A stretch of DNA of 64,000 nt from Patiria miniata (lineage: Eukaryota > Echinodermata > Asteroidea > Valvatida > Asterinidae). The notes beneath the pieces are model-generated. The model was not told the origin of the DNA. It searched no databases and saw nothing but the letters and a program-made list of their open reading frames with translations. Shown here one piece after another: positions 63,962 to 64,000 of the stretch. The translations under genes and the position numbers were made by a program. The DNA is taken from positions 15,659,016-15,723,015 of the forward strand of contig NW_024037051.1 of NCBI RefSeq assembly GCF_015706575.1, given 5' to 3'. Every line of letters starts with the position of its first letter. Within the stretch, counting starts at the first letter, position 1.

Positions 63962-64000
63962 CTTTGATTTCAAAATGTGGAGTTTCTGGGTCCAATCCCC

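Overview
This is eukaryotic DNA. AT-rich spacers separate short GC-richer exons bounded by GT-AG splice sites, and the introns are full of transposon relics. The domain set (SUEL-type lectin, von Willebrand D / C8 / TIL blocks, coagulation factor 5/8 type C repeats, EGF) and the repeat types point to a marine deuterostome invertebrate. An echinoderm, most likely a sea star, is my best inference. Base composition or single genes cannot prove this.

Layout. (1) 366-1732: the last four coding exons of a plus-strand gene that I recognise as TMEM181 (GPR178). One of its introns looks like a U12-type AT-AC intron. (2) 1733-8900: a probable 3' UTR and an intergenic region with miniature transposons and a TATA-box candidate. 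(3) 8985-63793 and beyond: one giant plus-strand gene. I traced 55 coding exons by splice sites and continuous reading phase, giving 2934 codons without a stop before the window ends. The gene continues to the right.

The giant gene encodes a secreted mosaic protein. The order is signal peptide, a CNTNAP-like fibrinogen-type domain, a farnesoic-acid-methyltransferase-like (FAMeT) domain, a SUEL galactose-binding lectin, EGF, VWD-C8-TIL plus a VWC-like tail, then five repeats of [unassigned ~150-residue module X + tiny linker exon + F5/8C], then EGF and a second VWD-C8-TIL block. This resembles the multimodular adhesive and clotting-type proteins of invertebrates. It is closest in composition to sea star footprint protein 1 (Sfp1), with hemocytin/hemolectin-like proteins as the alternative. 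Multiple carbohydrate- and surface-binding modules plus VWD oligomerisation blocks fit an extracellular glue or clot protein.

The introns carry two TTAA-flanked MITE families, pogo-like and other TIR elements, several tRNA-headed SINEs, large hairpins, and a pearl-like element with an eight-unit ~146-bp satellite core. The most unusual points are the X-F5/8C repeat architecture with its phase-1 microexons, the AT-AC intron, tandem duplications of exon-donor boundaries, and regulatory-looking motifs spread by repeats.
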